This document shows positions 8,961-18,058 of a stretch of 64,000 bases of DNA, piece by piece. Positions within the stretch are counted from its first letter, which is position 1, and each line of letters begins with the position of its first letter. Where the stretch lies: positions 79,506 through 143,505 of the forward strand of contig CAJXSN010000005.1 in NCBI GenBank assembly GCA_913060895.1, written 5' to 3'. The notes under the pieces were generated by a model. It was not told the origin of the DNA. It saw only the letters and a list, made by a program, of their open reading frames with translations, and searched no databases. Position numbers and translations under genes: made by a program. The DNA comes from an uncultured Sphingomonadaceae bacterium (GTDB lineage: Bacteria > Pseudomonadota > Alphaproteobacteria > Sphingomonadales > Sphingomonadaceae).

Positions 8961-9758
8961 CTACTTTTTGGCCGTGGCCTTAGCCGCATCCGCCGGAAGC
9001 TTGGGGCCCGTGCCCTGCTGCACCTGACGTGAAAAGATGATGCGCATAAGGTCGAGTGAGAAGACGTGAGCATAGATAAGCGCGAGCAAACCGTTTTCAG
9101 TCCATTCCTTTAAAACCTTGGCGTCCAGTGCCCGCAGTTTTTCCTGATCCACCATTTTAAAGCCGCGATAGATGAATGGCTGTTCGGCATTCTCATCCTG
9201 AGAGATGGAGATTTCACTTTCCATCAACAAATCATGCTTTTTCAGCTCATCGACGAACGCTTTTGTTTTCAGCCCAGCTTCTTCAAATTTCTCACAGAAA
9301 TTCAGGATGCTAGTCGTTTCGTCGGTGGCTTTGCCATCTTCGGTGAACAAGCGTTCGCCTTCTTTGAACTCGCCCACAGTATCGCTGGTAGGATCGAAGC
9401 ACAGCGATAGCTGATCGGCACCCACCTGAATCTTGGCCAGCATGAAAGGGTAACGGCGGATATAAGCCGGGATATAAATCGGCTCTGACACTTTTCCGTT
9501 TTTATCGACAAAGGTGTTCACGCCTTCGTTCAGGCCCATGAGCGCCAATGGCAGCGGATCGTCCCCAGCCGAAAACACAATCGGGAAATTGCGCTGTGCC
9601 TGCACGAATTCATCTGCTGTCAATGGTATCGCATGCTGACCGGCAAGCCATTTCGCAGAGTCGCTTCGGCGATTGTTCCATTTGAGATGGTCGCGCGAAT
9701 TCAGCGGCATGAGGTCTTTGTAAAAAAGGGGCAGTGTTGGCTGCGGCGCGCTGGCCAT
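8961..9758 (-). CDS. SapC family protein
   Basis: A 265-aa protein of the SapC family, named after a gene linked to the Campylobacter S-layer locus and common in sphingomonads and Caulobacter relatives, often near TonB-dependent receptors. The family pattern is visible in the N-terminal FYKDLMPLNSRDH and in the mid-region PAYIRRYPF and LCFDP. No signal peptide or membrane segment is apparent. The C terminus is Ala/Lys-rich. No receptor or PKHD hydroxylase gene is adjacent here. The molecular function of the family is not established. Confidence 0.88.
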   Translation of the reverse strand: MASAPQPTLPLFYKDLMPLNSRDHLKWNNRRSDSAKWLAGQHAIPLTADEFVQAQRNFPIVFSAGDDPLPLALMGLNEGVNTFVDKNGKVSEPIYIPAYIRRYPFMLAKIQVGADQLSLCFDPTSDTVGEFKEGERLFTEDGKATDETTSILNFCEKFEEAGLKTKAFVDELKKHDLLMESEISISQDENAEQPFIYRGFKMVDQEKLRALDAKVLKEWTENGLLALIYAHVFSLDLMRIIFSRQVQQGTGPKLPADAAKATAKK

Positions 9759-9846
9759 CGGCGGTCTCCGGATCGTTCGATTGAGAAGTAATATGGTCGA
9801 GGCAGTGCTAGGGTTTTACCCCTTGGCAGCACAATAGTTTGGCGCC

Positions 9847-11295
9847 TTAAACATTAGCCTGCGCAGGTGCAAGCGGGACCAGTTTGCCCGGATTGAGCAA
9901 GCCCTGCGGATCGAGCGCCGATTTAACCGAACGCAATATGGACAGGGCTGCAGGATCGCCCAGCCGGCCCAGTTCGTCGCGCTTCATTTGACCTATTCCG
10001 TGTTCTGCGCTGATCGAACCACCCCATTCGGTGACCAGATCGTGCAGCTTGCAGCTGATTTCCTTTCCTTCGGCTTCTTCCCATGTTCCCCGCTCTGCAC
10101 CGGTAGGGGCCAGAACGTGGAAGTGGACATTGCCATCGCCCAGGTGACCGAATGCGACCGCTGTCGTTCCGGGGAAGGTCGCATTCATTGTAGGCAAAGC
10201 GTGTTCCACAAAATCAGCCATCGTCTCGACCGGAACGGAGATATCGTGCTGCATAGCCGGGCCGATCGCCCGCTCTGCAGCCGAGATTCCGTCTCGCAAA
10301 TTCCACAATGCCTCTGCCTGCGATTCGCTGGCGGCGATGGTCGCATCGTCCAGCAATTGTTTTTTAAAGCCGCTTGCGAGGAAACTTTCTGCCTTCGCAT
10401 CGAGCGTTTCCGCTCCCGTTTCATCAGCCGCCAGCTCAATCAGCGCGTACCAATCGTGCTCCCCTGTCAGTGGATCGCGGGTGTCGGGATAATGGGCGAG
10501 CACGGATTGAAGCGTGTGCCGCGGCATGACTTCAAAGCCTTCCAGCACATCGGATATTTCCCGCTCTGCATGAACCAGCAATTTGCGCGCATCAGTGATG
10601 CTTTCCATCCCGGCAAACATGACACTGCGGCATGCAACGGCAGGAAGTAGCCGCAAGGTGGCGGCGGTAACAACTCCCAGCGTTCCCTCGCTGCCGATCA
10701 TCAACTGCTTCAGATCGAATCCGCGATTGTCTTTCTTTAATGGGGTGAGTGAATCAAACACCTGCCCATCGGCCATCACGGCCTGCAGACCCAGCACCTG
10801 TGCACGCATCGTGCCGTGGCGCAGCACCTGTGTTCCCCCGGCGTTGGTCGATACTAACCCGCCGATCGTGGCAGAACCCTTGCCGCCCAATGTCAGCGGA
10901 AAGCGCAATCCTTCGCTTGCAGCAGCATCGTGCAAGGTCTGCAAAACCACACCGGCGCCGCAGGTGACGTGCTGGCTGTCGATATCGATCGGCTCAATGG
11001 TATTCAGACGGCGCAGCGATAACAGCAGCGAAGCGCCGCTGGCATCCGGCGTTGCTCCGCCTGACATTCCGCTGTTCCCGCCTTGGGGCACGATCGGGAC
11101 GTCCGCCTCACTGCACAGCTTCACCAGCTCGGCAACTTCGCGTGTATTGGCGGGGGAGGCAAGGGCGAGGGCTTTTCCCGAATAGCGGCCACGCCAGTCG
11201 GTCAGCCAGGGTTCGATCAGATCAACGTCTTGCGTGAATCCGCGTTTTCCCAACAGCGTCGCTGCGTTTTCGACGAATTTGGCCCTACTTTGCAT
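9847..11295 (-). CDS. FAD-linked oxidase of the GlcD / D-2-hydroxyacid dehydrogenase family
   Basis: A flavoprotein of about 482 aa that oxidises D-2-hydroxy acids (D-lactate, glycolate or D-2-hydroxyglutarate types). The N-terminal half is a PCMH FAD-binding domain with PQGGNSGMSGG and GGLVSTNAGG; the C-terminal half is FAD-oxidase C with HLGDGNVHFH and SAEHGIGQMKRDEL. The start was placed at ATG 11295, which is preceded by AAAGGTG. The frame stays open to 11433, but the extra 46 residues are Cys/Trp-rich and unlike any homologue. It is monocistronic. The C-terminal GHLGDGN and SAEHGIG motifs favour the D-lactate/D-2-hydroxyglutarate dehydrogenase branch; substrate is inferred. Confidence 0.88.
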   Translation of the reverse strand: MQSRAKFVENAATLLGKRGFTQDVDLIEPWLTDWRGRYSGKALALASPANTREVAELVKLCSEADVPIVPQGGNSGMSGGATPDASGASLLLSLRRLNTIEPIDIDSQHVTCGAGVVLQTLHDAAASEGLRFPLTLGGKGSATIGGLVSTNAGGTQVLRHGTMRAQVLGLQAVMADGQVFDSLTPLKKDNRGFDLKQLMIGSEGTLGVVTAATLRLLPAVACRSVMFAGMESITDARKLLVHAEREISDVLEGFEVMPRHTLQSVLAHYPDTRDPLTGEHDWYALIELAADETGAETLDAKAESFLASGFKKQLLDDATIAASESQAEALWNLRDGISAAERAIGPAMQHDISVPVETMADFVEHALPTMNATFPGTTAVAFGHLGDGNVHFHVLAPTGAERGTWEEAEGKEISCKLHDLVTEWGGSISAEHGIGQMKRDELGRLGDPAALSILRSVKSALDPQGLLNPGKLVPLAPAQANV

Positions 11296-11462
11296 GATGC
11301 ACCTTTGCCACAGTGGAAGGACAGAATACCAGCACTTGCGTTCTGCGAACGGACAATTAAGCCAGCATTCAATCGCGGGGAGGCATATCGTCTCCGTACA
11401 CATTGGTGCGCCTATGGTGATGCGTACTAACAAGGAGAGTTTACGGACGCCCCGTTACCGCA

Positions 11463-12017
11463 ATGCCCGCTTTTATCGATCTGTTTGCGCCGCTCGCGCT
11501 GTTGCTGCCCATTCCGGCGGCGAGCGATGCTGCTCCTGCAGAAGAGATGGCCCGGCTGACCCCGGATGTTGAAGCGGATGCAGGTGAGCAAGCATTGCCG
11601 GTCAAATGGCCGGTGATCATGCCTCTGAACTCAGCGCAACCTTGGTATCAGGTGCGTATTCAACAACGTGTTATTATCCGTGTTTCGCCGCGCCGCAGCC
11701 GCCAAAGCCTTGTCGCAACACTGCCCGCCCGTCCTCCATCCGATTATATCGAGCGCAAGATGGGCAATTGCCTTGAGTTGAAGAGCATTATCGCCGTTCA
11801 GGCAGATGCTGCGCGGCTGCTGCTTTATACGAATGATCGCAGGATTATCTCTGCCCGGCTCGAGAAAAGCTGCCGACCGCGCGATTTCTATTCCGGCTTT
11901 TACGTGGAACCGAGCAGGGATGGAAAGCTGTGCGTCAAACGGGACAATCTCCAGTCGCGCAGCGGCGCGTCCTGCCAAATGGACCGCATTCGCCAGTTGG
12001 TGCCAGCCGGAGTGTGA
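11463..12017 (+). CDS. Hypothetical secreted protein (184 aa)
   Basis: I do not recognise this protein. Its N terminus has a hydrophobic stretch ending near PIPAAS, compatible with a signal peptide, followed by an acidic segment and then a basic mature region with three cysteines spread over the C-terminal half. Positions around 60-75 resemble a short beta-rich region but no motif stands out. The nearest good Shine-Dalgarno (AAGGAGAG, near 11434) is about 25 bases too far from the ATG at 11463, so the true start is uncertain. The gene stands between the FAD oxidase (divergent) and rhlE (184 bases downstream). Confidence 0.6.
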   Translation: MPAFIDLFAPLALLLPIPAASDAAPAEEMARLTPDVEADAGEQALPVKWPVIMPLNSAQPWYQVRIQQRVIIRVSPRRSRQSLVATLPARPPSDYIERKMGNCLELKSIIAVQADAARLLLYTNDRRIISARLEKSCRPRDFYSGFYVEPSRDGKLCVKRDNLQSRSGASCQMDRIRQLVPAGV

Positions 12018-12201
12018 GCCGCAGGGGTATAGCGGGGCTGCCGGCCTCCGTGATTTCTTGACATTACGGGGGCGTTTGCCCACAGGACGCGCGCAGCTAC
12101 GCTTATAATCTTGGCCAGCTGCAGCGTACCATTGCGGCCTGTGTGACAGTCGCGGGCACCCTCTACTTCCTTATCTGCCTTTTTTATTTTCGGACTTATG
12201 C

Positions 12202-13716
12202 ATGAAATTTGCCGACCTCGGCCTCTCCCCTGAATTGCTGAAAGCGGTCGACAAGGCCGGCTATGATACGCCGACCCCGATTCAGGAACAGGCAATTCCC
12301 CCGGTTTTGATGATGAAGGACATCATCGGCATCGCACAGACGGGTACAGGCAAAACGGCCAGTTTTGTGCTTCCGATGATCGACATCATGGCCAGCGGCC
12401 GCCGCCGGGCGCTGATGCCACGCAGCCTGATTCTGGAACCGACGCGCGAATTGGCCGCCCAGGTTGCCGAGAATTTCGAGAAATATGGCGAGAACCACGA
12501 TCTGAAAATGGCGTTGCTTATCGGTGGCGTGCAGATGGGCGATCAGGTGAAGGCGCTGAATGAAGGCGTCGATGTTCTGATTGCTACACCGGGCCGCCTG
12601 ATGGATTTGTTCGAGCGGGGCAAAATCCTGCTCAATGGTTGCGAACTGCTGGTGATCGATGAAGCGGACCGGATGCTCGACATGGGCTTCATTCCCGATA
12701 TCGAATTCGTCTGTTCCAAATTGCCCGAACAGCGGCAAACCATGCTTTTCTCGGCCACTATGCCGCCTCCAATCGAGAAGCTGGCGAAAACGTTCATGGA
12801 CAATCCCAAGCGGATCGAAGTGAGCCGGGCTGCCACTACAAATGCGGACATCACTGCATTCAAAGTGATGGTCGGCGCGCGCCAGAAGCGCGATACGCTC
12901 GAATGGCTGCTAGCCAATGATCAGGTGGAAACGGCTATCGTCTTTTCCAACCGCAAAACCACTGTGCGCGATCTGAACCAGTATCTGCAGCGCAAGGGCT
13001 TCAAGAGCGGCGAGATTCACGGCGATATCGATCAGGCTACGCGCCAGAAAGAGCTGGAGCGGTTTAAGTCAGGCGACATGAACATTCTGGTCGCCAGCGA
13101 TGTCGCCGCACGCGGATTGGATATCAAGGGCGTAAGCCATGTGTTCAATTACGATACGCCGTGGCACCCCGATGATTATGTCCACCGCATCGGCCGCACG
13201 GGCCGGGCAGGGGCCAAAGGCCGCGCCTTCACATTTGTGACGCCGGAAGACGCCGAAGCCATCGACAATGTCGAGAAGTTGACGAAGAATGTCATCCCGA
13301 CATTTGGCAAGGATGATGTCCGCGTCGAATTGAAGGATGGCAGCGGCTCGAACGCCAAGCCCAAGGGTCGATCAAAAGACGACGCGGTAGGTGATGGGGA
13401 AGAAAAGCCAAAGCGCGCAACGCGTAAACGCAAATCCGACGATGATGACTCGACTGGGAACACAAACGAGAAGCCGCGCCGTCAATCAAAACCACGTCAG
13501 GAAAAACCTGGCGCCGACGACAGCGCTGGCGACGACAAAGCACGCGGCCGTCGTCCGCGCCGCAGCGAGGGCAATAAAAGCCGCGATGATACTCGCAATG
13601 CCGATCATAACGCGAAGCCGCAGCGTGGGCGTGGACGCCAGCAGGACGAAGAACCTGTTCCACCAGGCGAATGGAATGGCCCACAGCCGGGTTTTCTGGA
13701 CGTCGGATTCGATTGA
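12202..13716 (+). CDS. rhlE: DEAD-box RNA helicase, RhlE type
   Basis: ATP-dependent RNA helicase used in ribosome assembly, RNA turnover and cold adaptation. Motifs run in order: Q-motif Q28, Walker A AQTGTGKT (45-52), PTREL (80-84), DEAD (153-156), SAT (184-186), then the RecA-2 domain with ARGLD and HRIGRTGRAG. After about residue 385 comes a long basic, Arg/Lys/Asp-rich disordered tail of about 120 residues, usual for this subfamily and likely for RNA binding. The leader has a TATAAT at 12104-12109 without a good -35 partner. The length of 504 aa is normal for a tailed RhlE. The exact subfamily (RhlE versus another DEAD protein) is inferred from the short N terminus. Confidence 0.9.
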   Translation: MKFADLGLSPELLKAVDKAGYDTPTPIQEQAIPPVLMMKDIIGIAQTGTGKTASFVLPMIDIMASGRRRALMPRSLILEPTRELAAQVAENFEKYGENHDLKMALLIGGVQMGDQVKALNEGVDVLIATPGRLMDLFERGKILLNGCELLVIDEADRMLDMGFIPDIEFVCSKLPEQRQTMLFSATMPPPIEKLAKTFMDNPKRIEVSRAATTNADITAFKVMVGARQKRDTLEWLLANDQVETAIVFSNRKTTVRDLNQYLQRKGFKSGEIHGDIDQATRQKELERFKSGDMNILVASDVAARGLDIKGVSHVFNYDTPWHPDDYVHRIGRTGRAGAKGRAFTFVTPEDAEAIDNVEKLTKNVIPTFGKDDVRVELKDGSGSNAKPKGRSKDDAVGDGEEKPKRATRKRKSDDDDSTGNTNEKPRRQSKPRQEKPGADDSAGDDKARGRRPRRSEGNKSRDDTRNADHNAKPQRGRGRQQDEEPVPPGEWNGPQPGFLDVGFD

Positions 13717-13780
13717 CTTGATTAGGGTGCGCCTCGCGTTGCGATGCTTGCGCGCGGCGACAAGGCAATAAGGGTGGCCC

Positions 13781-16120
13781 TTATGGCGCCGCCAACGTCA
13801 CAAAGCTGTCAATGACGCGCTTCTCGCCTGCATCTTCAAAATTGATAACAAGCCTGTTGCCTTCCTGATCGATTACCGTTCCGCTGCCGAATTTGTCGTG
13901 CATTACCTGGGCGCCAATGGCGATATCGGTGCGGGACTGGGCGGCAAAGCTGGCGGCGCTGCGACGATTTTCCCGTACACGGGCCGGTTTTGTATCGTAG
14001 CCAGACGCCAAAGCGCGTTGCCAACCGGGACCACGCGCAGAAGAACGCTCCGGGCGACTGCTGCTTACATGCGCAAAAGGGTCTTCGCTCTCGCTGTAAT
14101 TGGCCCGCCACAGCGATGCGCCTCCGCTCATCGTGGTCTCGCTCTCGATATGCTCGTCCGGCAATTCCTCGACAAAACGGCTGGGGATGGAGCTGGTCCA
14201 TTGGCCGTAAATCCGCCGGTTGGCGGCATGCAGAATGGTGCAGCGCTGACGGGCGCGAGTGATCGCAACGTAAGCAAGGCGGCGTTCTTCCTCTAGGCTC
14301 GCCAGACCGCCCTCGTCGAGTGAGCGCTGGCTGGGAAACACGCCTTCTTCCCAACCGGGCAGGAACACATGGTTGAACTCCAGACCCTTCGCCGCATGGA
14401 TAGTCATCAGCGTGACCTTCGGTTCGTCCGCATTGGCATCATTATCCATCACGAGGCTGACATGCTCGAGAAAATCGCCGAGCGTTTGGTAATCCTCCAT
14501 CGCGCGGATCAGTTCGGTCAGGTTTTCCTGCCGACCGGCTGCCTCGGCACTGCGATCCGCCGCCAACATGTCGTCATAGCCGCTTTCTGCCAGAACCTGC
14601 CGCAGCAGTTCCGAAGGGGAAGCTTCCTCTGCCCGCTCCCGCCAGCTGAGGAACTGCCGCATCAGATTGCCGATGGTTGTAGCTGCGCGTTTGGGCAGTT
14701 CGTCGCTATCCGCGAGTTGCAGCGAGGCCGCAGCCAGCGGCTGGTTCGTGCGCCGCGCATGCAGGTGCATCTTTTCCAGCGTCTTCGCGCCAAGACCGCG
14801 TTTGGGCTGGTTGTAAATCCGTTCGAACGCCAGATCGTCGCGCGGCTGAGCGATCACCCGTAGGTAGGCCAACGCGTCGCGGATTTCTGCGCGCTCGTAA
14901 AAGCGAAAGCCCCCGATGATCCGGTAATTGAGGCCGATCTGAATGAACCGGTCCTCGAACTCACGCGTCTGGTAGGATGCCCGCACCAGAATGGCGACTT
15001 GGTCGAGCGACGATCCGCTACGCTCCAGACTTTCGATGTCCTCGGCCACGCGGCGGGCTTCTTCGGGGCCGTCCCAGATGCCAATGACCTTCACCTTGTC
15101 ACCCGCATCCATCTCGGTCCACAAGGTCTTGTCGAGCCGCTGGCTGTTGGCGTTTATCAGGCCGGATGCCGCGCCTAGAATATGCGGTGTAGAGCGGTAA
15201 TTCTGCTCAAGCTTGACGACCTTCGCGCCGGGAAAATCCTTCTCGAACCGTAGGATATTGGCGACTTCTGCCCCGCGCCATGAATATATCGATTGATCGT
15301 CATCGCCCACGACGCAGATATTCTTTCGCTCCTGAGCCAGCAGTCGCAGCCATAGATACTGGACGGCATTGGTATCCTGATACTCATCCACCAAAATGTA
15401 TTTGAAGCGCTGCTGATACTGCTTCAGGATTTCTTTCTCCCGCCGCAGAATATTGAGCATATGCAGCAGCAGATCGCCAAAATCGCAGGCGTTCAGCGCG
15501 AGCATCCGCACCTGATAAAGACGGTACATCTGCGCGCCCTTGCCGTTGGCGTAGCTTTCGTTTTCGACCGCATCCAGATCATCGGGGTTGAGGCCGCGGT
15601 TCTTCCACCGGTCAATCAGCCCGGCCAGCTGCCGTGCGGGCCAACGCTTCTCGTCCAGATCATTGTCCGCAATCAGCGCCTTCAGCAGGCGCAGCTGATC
15701 ATCGGTGTCGATAATGGTGAAGTTCGATTGCAGCCCGACCAGCTCAGCATGGCGGCGCAGCATCTTGGCGCAGATGGAATGGAACGTGCCCAGCCACGGC
15801 ATCCCTTCCACTGCGTCGCCCATATGTTTGCTCACACGCTCACGCATTTCACGCGCCGCCTTATTGGTGAAGGTGACGCACAGGATCTCGCTCGGCCAGG
15901 CTTTTCGCATCGCAACAAGATGGGCGAGCCGCGAGGTAAGTGCCGCGGTCTTGCCGGTCCCTGCTCCTGCCAGCATGAGCACCGGGCCTTCGGTGGTCAG
16001 TACAGCCTCGCGCTGGGGATCGTTCAACCGTGCAGCATAGGACGGTATATTTCCTTCCACAGGGGGTGGTGCCGTTTCTACAGCGGCGGGTGGTCGATGG
16101 GGGTGGGTCTGATCGGTCAT
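13781..16120 (-). CDS. uvrD: ATP-dependent DNA helicase UvrD/PcrA (SF1A)
   Basis: A 3'-5' DNA helicase of the UvrD/PcrA/Rep group acting in repair and replication restart. Visible motifs: Walker A AGAGTGKT (51-58), motif Ia TFTNKAA, Walker B DEYQDTN, motif III VGDDDQSIYSWRGA, and later VTLMTIHAAKGLEF. The C-terminal end (residues about 720-779) has the PcrA-type Tudor-like extension with VMHDKFGSGTVI. The start was taken at ATG 16120. The ORF remains open to 16177, but the extra 19 residues lack family resemblance, and no strong Shine-Dalgarno decides the matter. It is convergent with rhlE across a 64-base gap. Confidence 0.93.
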   Translation of the reverse strand: MTDQTHPHRPPAAVETAPPPVEGNIPSYAARLNDPQREAVLTTEGPVLMLAGAGTGKTAALTSRLAHLVAMRKAWPSEILCVTFTNKAAREMRERVSKHMGDAVEGMPWLGTFHSICAKMLRRHAELVGLQSNFTIIDTDDQLRLLKALIADNDLDEKRWPARQLAGLIDRWKNRGLNPDDLDAVENESYANGKGAQMYRLYQVRMLALNACDFGDLLLHMLNILRREKEILKQYQQRFKYILVDEYQDTNAVQYLWLRLLAQERKNICVVGDDDQSIYSWRGAEVANILRFEKDFPGAKVVKLEQNYRSTPHILGAASGLINANSQRLDKTLWTEMDAGDKVKVIGIWDGPEEARRVAEDIESLERSGSSLDQVAILVRASYQTREFEDRFIQIGLNYRIIGGFRFYERAEIRDALAYLRVIAQPRDDLAFERIYNQPKRGLGAKTLEKMHLHARRTNQPLAAASLQLADSDELPKRAATTIGNLMRQFLSWRERAEEASPSELLRQVLAESGYDDMLAADRSAEAAGRQENLTELIRAMEDYQTLGDFLEHVSLVMDNDANADEPKVTLMTIHAAKGLEFNHVFLPGWEEGVFPSQRSLDEGGLASLEEERRLAYVAITRARQRCTILHAANRRIYGQWTSSIPSRFVEELPDEHIESETTMSGGASLWRANYSESEDPFAHVSSSRPERSSARGPGWQRALASGYDTKPARVRENRRSAASFAAQSRTDIAIGAQVMHDKFGSGTVIDQEGNRLVINFEDAGEKRVIDSFVTLAAP

Positions 16121-16263
16121 AATTTCCGAGTGAACAAGTAAAGAACGCGTGAACCATTCGCAAGCGACGGGTTGCAACTCCGAGAAATTCGGAACCTCTA
16201 TATAGATGGCTGGTTGATCATCGTGACGACGTGAAAACTCGATGAACGAATTAGGAGCGAAAA

Positions 16264-16737
16264 ATGAAAACCATTCTTGCCACTGCCGCCGCCATTGGTC
16301 TCGCGATCACTGCAAGTCCCGTAATGGCCGATAATCATGGTTCGGGTGACGATATCATGCTGAATGCACAGCAAAAGACCATGATGGAAACCTGGCCTGC
16401 CAATCGTAAGGAAACCTATATGGGCTGGCCAAAAGAAGCGCAGGCTTATTACTGGACGCTAAGCGAAGATCAGAAGCAGGGCTGGTGGATGCTGGATGAT
16501 CCTCAAAGGCTCCAGATCCTTGGGATGACGCCAGCCGATCAGGCTATGGCATGGCGCAGTATTGCGACCCAAATCGGTACGGCTCCTGCCGCGCCGGCAA
16601 TGAGCGCTCGTACCACTTCAACAAACTCTGACGTTCGTTTTGTAAGCAATGCCGTGGTTCAGAACGCCCCGGCACCGCACAATGGTGAATACCCCGTCTG
16701 CAATGACGGTCGTACTGACAACTGCGTTAACCCCTGA
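16264..16737 (+). CDS. Trp-rich secreted hypothetical protein, paralogue 1
   Basis: A 157-aa protein with a clear Sec signal peptide (cleavage after about residue 22, ...PVMA-DNH). The mature part contains a 54-residue Trp-rich module at residues 44-97: WP..R, WP, YYWTL, WWML.D..RL..LGM...DQ...W. The same module, in the same spacing, occurs in the gene at 17065. The C terminus ends with two cysteines in a hydrophilic tail (YPVC, DNC), possibly a disulfide. AGGAG 6 bases before the ATG fixes the start. I cannot assign a function; export to the periplasm or outside is inferred from the signal peptide. Confidence 0.8.
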   Translation: MKTILATAAAIGLAITASPVMADNHGSGDDIMLNAQQKTMMETWPANRKETYMGWPKEAQAYYWTLSEDQKQGWWMLDDPQRLQILGMTPADQAMAWRSIATQIGTAPAAPAMSARTTSTNSDVRFVSNAVVQNAPAPHNGEYPVCNDGRTDNCVNP

Positions 16738-16836
16738 GTGGCTTTTCGCGCAGATCCGATGTTGCAAACCGATGATTGGTGGTTCGCTTAGTCCGATAGG
16801 GAAATATGACCGGTAATCGGCTGTAGCGCCGTTTGA

Positions 16837-16880
16837 AAAATGGGGGCCAACTGCCGATTGAGGTGGTTGGCCCCCATTTT
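16837..16880. terminator. Strong hairpin terminator between the two Trp-rich genes
   Basis: TGGGGGCCAAC (16841-16851) and GTTGGCCCCCA (16866-16876) pair perfectly, extended by AAAA/TTTT to a stem of 15 bp with a 14-base loop and a T-run on each strand. It ends the first Trp-rich gene. It is the main element of the 327-base gap 16738-17064; the rest of the gap shows no gene. Confidence 0.85.
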
Positions 16881-17064
16881 GTATCTGGTCCCAAAAGCAG
16901 AACGGCTGCTGACGAAACGCCGCATTGTCGCGATGAAGCAAGAGTAGGCGCCTTGAACTATGGTTCGAGACTGCGGCAAAAGAAATCGGCTTCGAGATGC
17001 CGGATCGGTTCTGGAAGTGAATGTGTTCGTGACGCTTGGGTATCCCTTAATTTCGGAGATTCCT

Positions 17065-17535
17065 ATGCGTAGATTGATAAAGTACACCGCTGCTGCGGCT
17101 ATTACGATGGCGGTAGCACCGTTGATGGCACAGGAGGCTGTGCCACCTGCTCCAATGCCTGGGGAGGCTGCGAGTGAAACAAGACCGAATGATATGGCGG
17201 GGAATGCCGCTATGTCACCCGAGCAGATACGCACCTATGGCCTGTGGCCGGAAGAACGTCAGGCGATGTTCGATAGCTGGCCTGAGAAAACCAAAATGTA
17301 TTTCTGGACGCTCACCCCGCCACGGCAGGAAGTGTTCTGGATGCTGAGCGATGCTGACCGGCTGACGCTGATCGGCATGAGCGTGGCTGACCAGGAACAG
17401 ACCTGGACCCGTCTGGAGCAGCAAATGCTGGCTAGCCAACCACCGGCTGGCACCGCACCATCGGAACCTGCACCGCACGGTGCAGACCGTGGAGACGATG
17501 CGATGAACGAAGTGGAGGATCATAGCCCCCGGTAA
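17065..17535 (+). CDS. Trp-rich secreted hypothetical protein, paralogue 2
   Basis: A 156-aa protein with a Sec signal peptide (cleavage near ...PLMA-QEA, residue 22), a Pro/Glu-rich spacer, and at residues 61-114 the same 54-residue Trp-rich module as the gene at 16264. By hand count 21 of 54 positions are identical without a gap. The tail is acidic and His/Pro-containing, without the cysteines of paralogue 1. GGAG at 17055-17058 supports the ATG at 17065; the ORF extends upstream to 16960 but that part has no signal peptide. It is separated from paralogue 1 by a strong terminator, so each has its own promoter. Function unknown. Confidence 0.8.
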   Translation: MRRLIKYTAAAAITMAVAPLMAQEAVPPAPMPGEAASETRPNDMAGNAAMSPEQIRTYGLWPEERQAMFDSWPEKTKMYFWTLTPPRQEVFWMLSDADRLTLIGMSVADQEQTWTRLEQQMLASQPPAGTAPSEPAPHGADRGDDAMNEVEDHSPR

Positions 17536-17647
17536 GTTCAGGCATCGCGCGCCGGCCCGGGAAGGAATGTTTGAGCCACCATCCGACCTTGCCGATCCGG
17601 TGCGCACCTGCCTTAGTGATTTCCTGATCTTTTGATGGAGGAAAAAC

Positions 17648-18058
17648 ATGCTGACAGGTGGATGCCATTGCGGCGCGATACGGTACGAGATTTCCGGCGA
17701 TCCGTTGAACCATGCGTTATGCCACTGCGTCGATTGCCGCAGGTCGTCGGGCGCTCCGATGACGGGCTGGACCATGATGCGGGATGATCAGCTGTCTATT
17801 ACCGGTGAACTGAGCACATACGCATCGTCCGAGGATGCGCGCCGCCACTTCTGCATCCAGTGCGGGACAGGGCTGTTTTATTCCAATGATGCAATGCTGC
17901 CCGGCATGGTCGATGTAAAAACCGGTACGCTGGATGAACCCGACGATCTTCCGGCCGAGTGCCATATTCAAACAGCAGAACGGGTCAGCTGGATGGCAGA
18001 AGCGCATCATTTGCCGCAATTCGAGCGGTTTCCGCCCCAAACTGAAACTGCGAGCTAG
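17648..18058 (+). CDS. GFA family protein (CENP-V/GFA zinc-binding fold)
   Basis: A 136-aa protein of the glutathione-dependent formaldehyde-activating (GFA) family. The zinc-binding cysteines are all visible: C6 and C8 in GGCHCG, C25, C27 and C30 in CHCVDC, and C69 and C72 in CIQC. A GGAGG element sits just before the ATG. The founding member condenses formaldehyde with glutathione, but most family members have unknown substrates, and no formaldehyde dehydrogenase gene is nearby. It overlaps the stop of the convergent rsmD by 4 bases. Confidence 0.88.
   Translation: MLTGGCHCGAIRYEISGDPLNHALCHCVDCRRSSGAPMTGWTMMRDDQLSITGELSTYASSEDARRHFCIQCGTGLFYSNDAMLPGMVDVKTGTLDEPDDLPAECHIQTAERVSWMAEAHHLPQFERFPPQTETAS

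Noticed and set aside
11296..11433. N-terminal extension of the GlcD-type oxidase
   Set aside because: The extra 46 codons are Cys/Trp-rich and unlike homologues; ATG 11295 has a proper ribosome-binding site and matches the family start.
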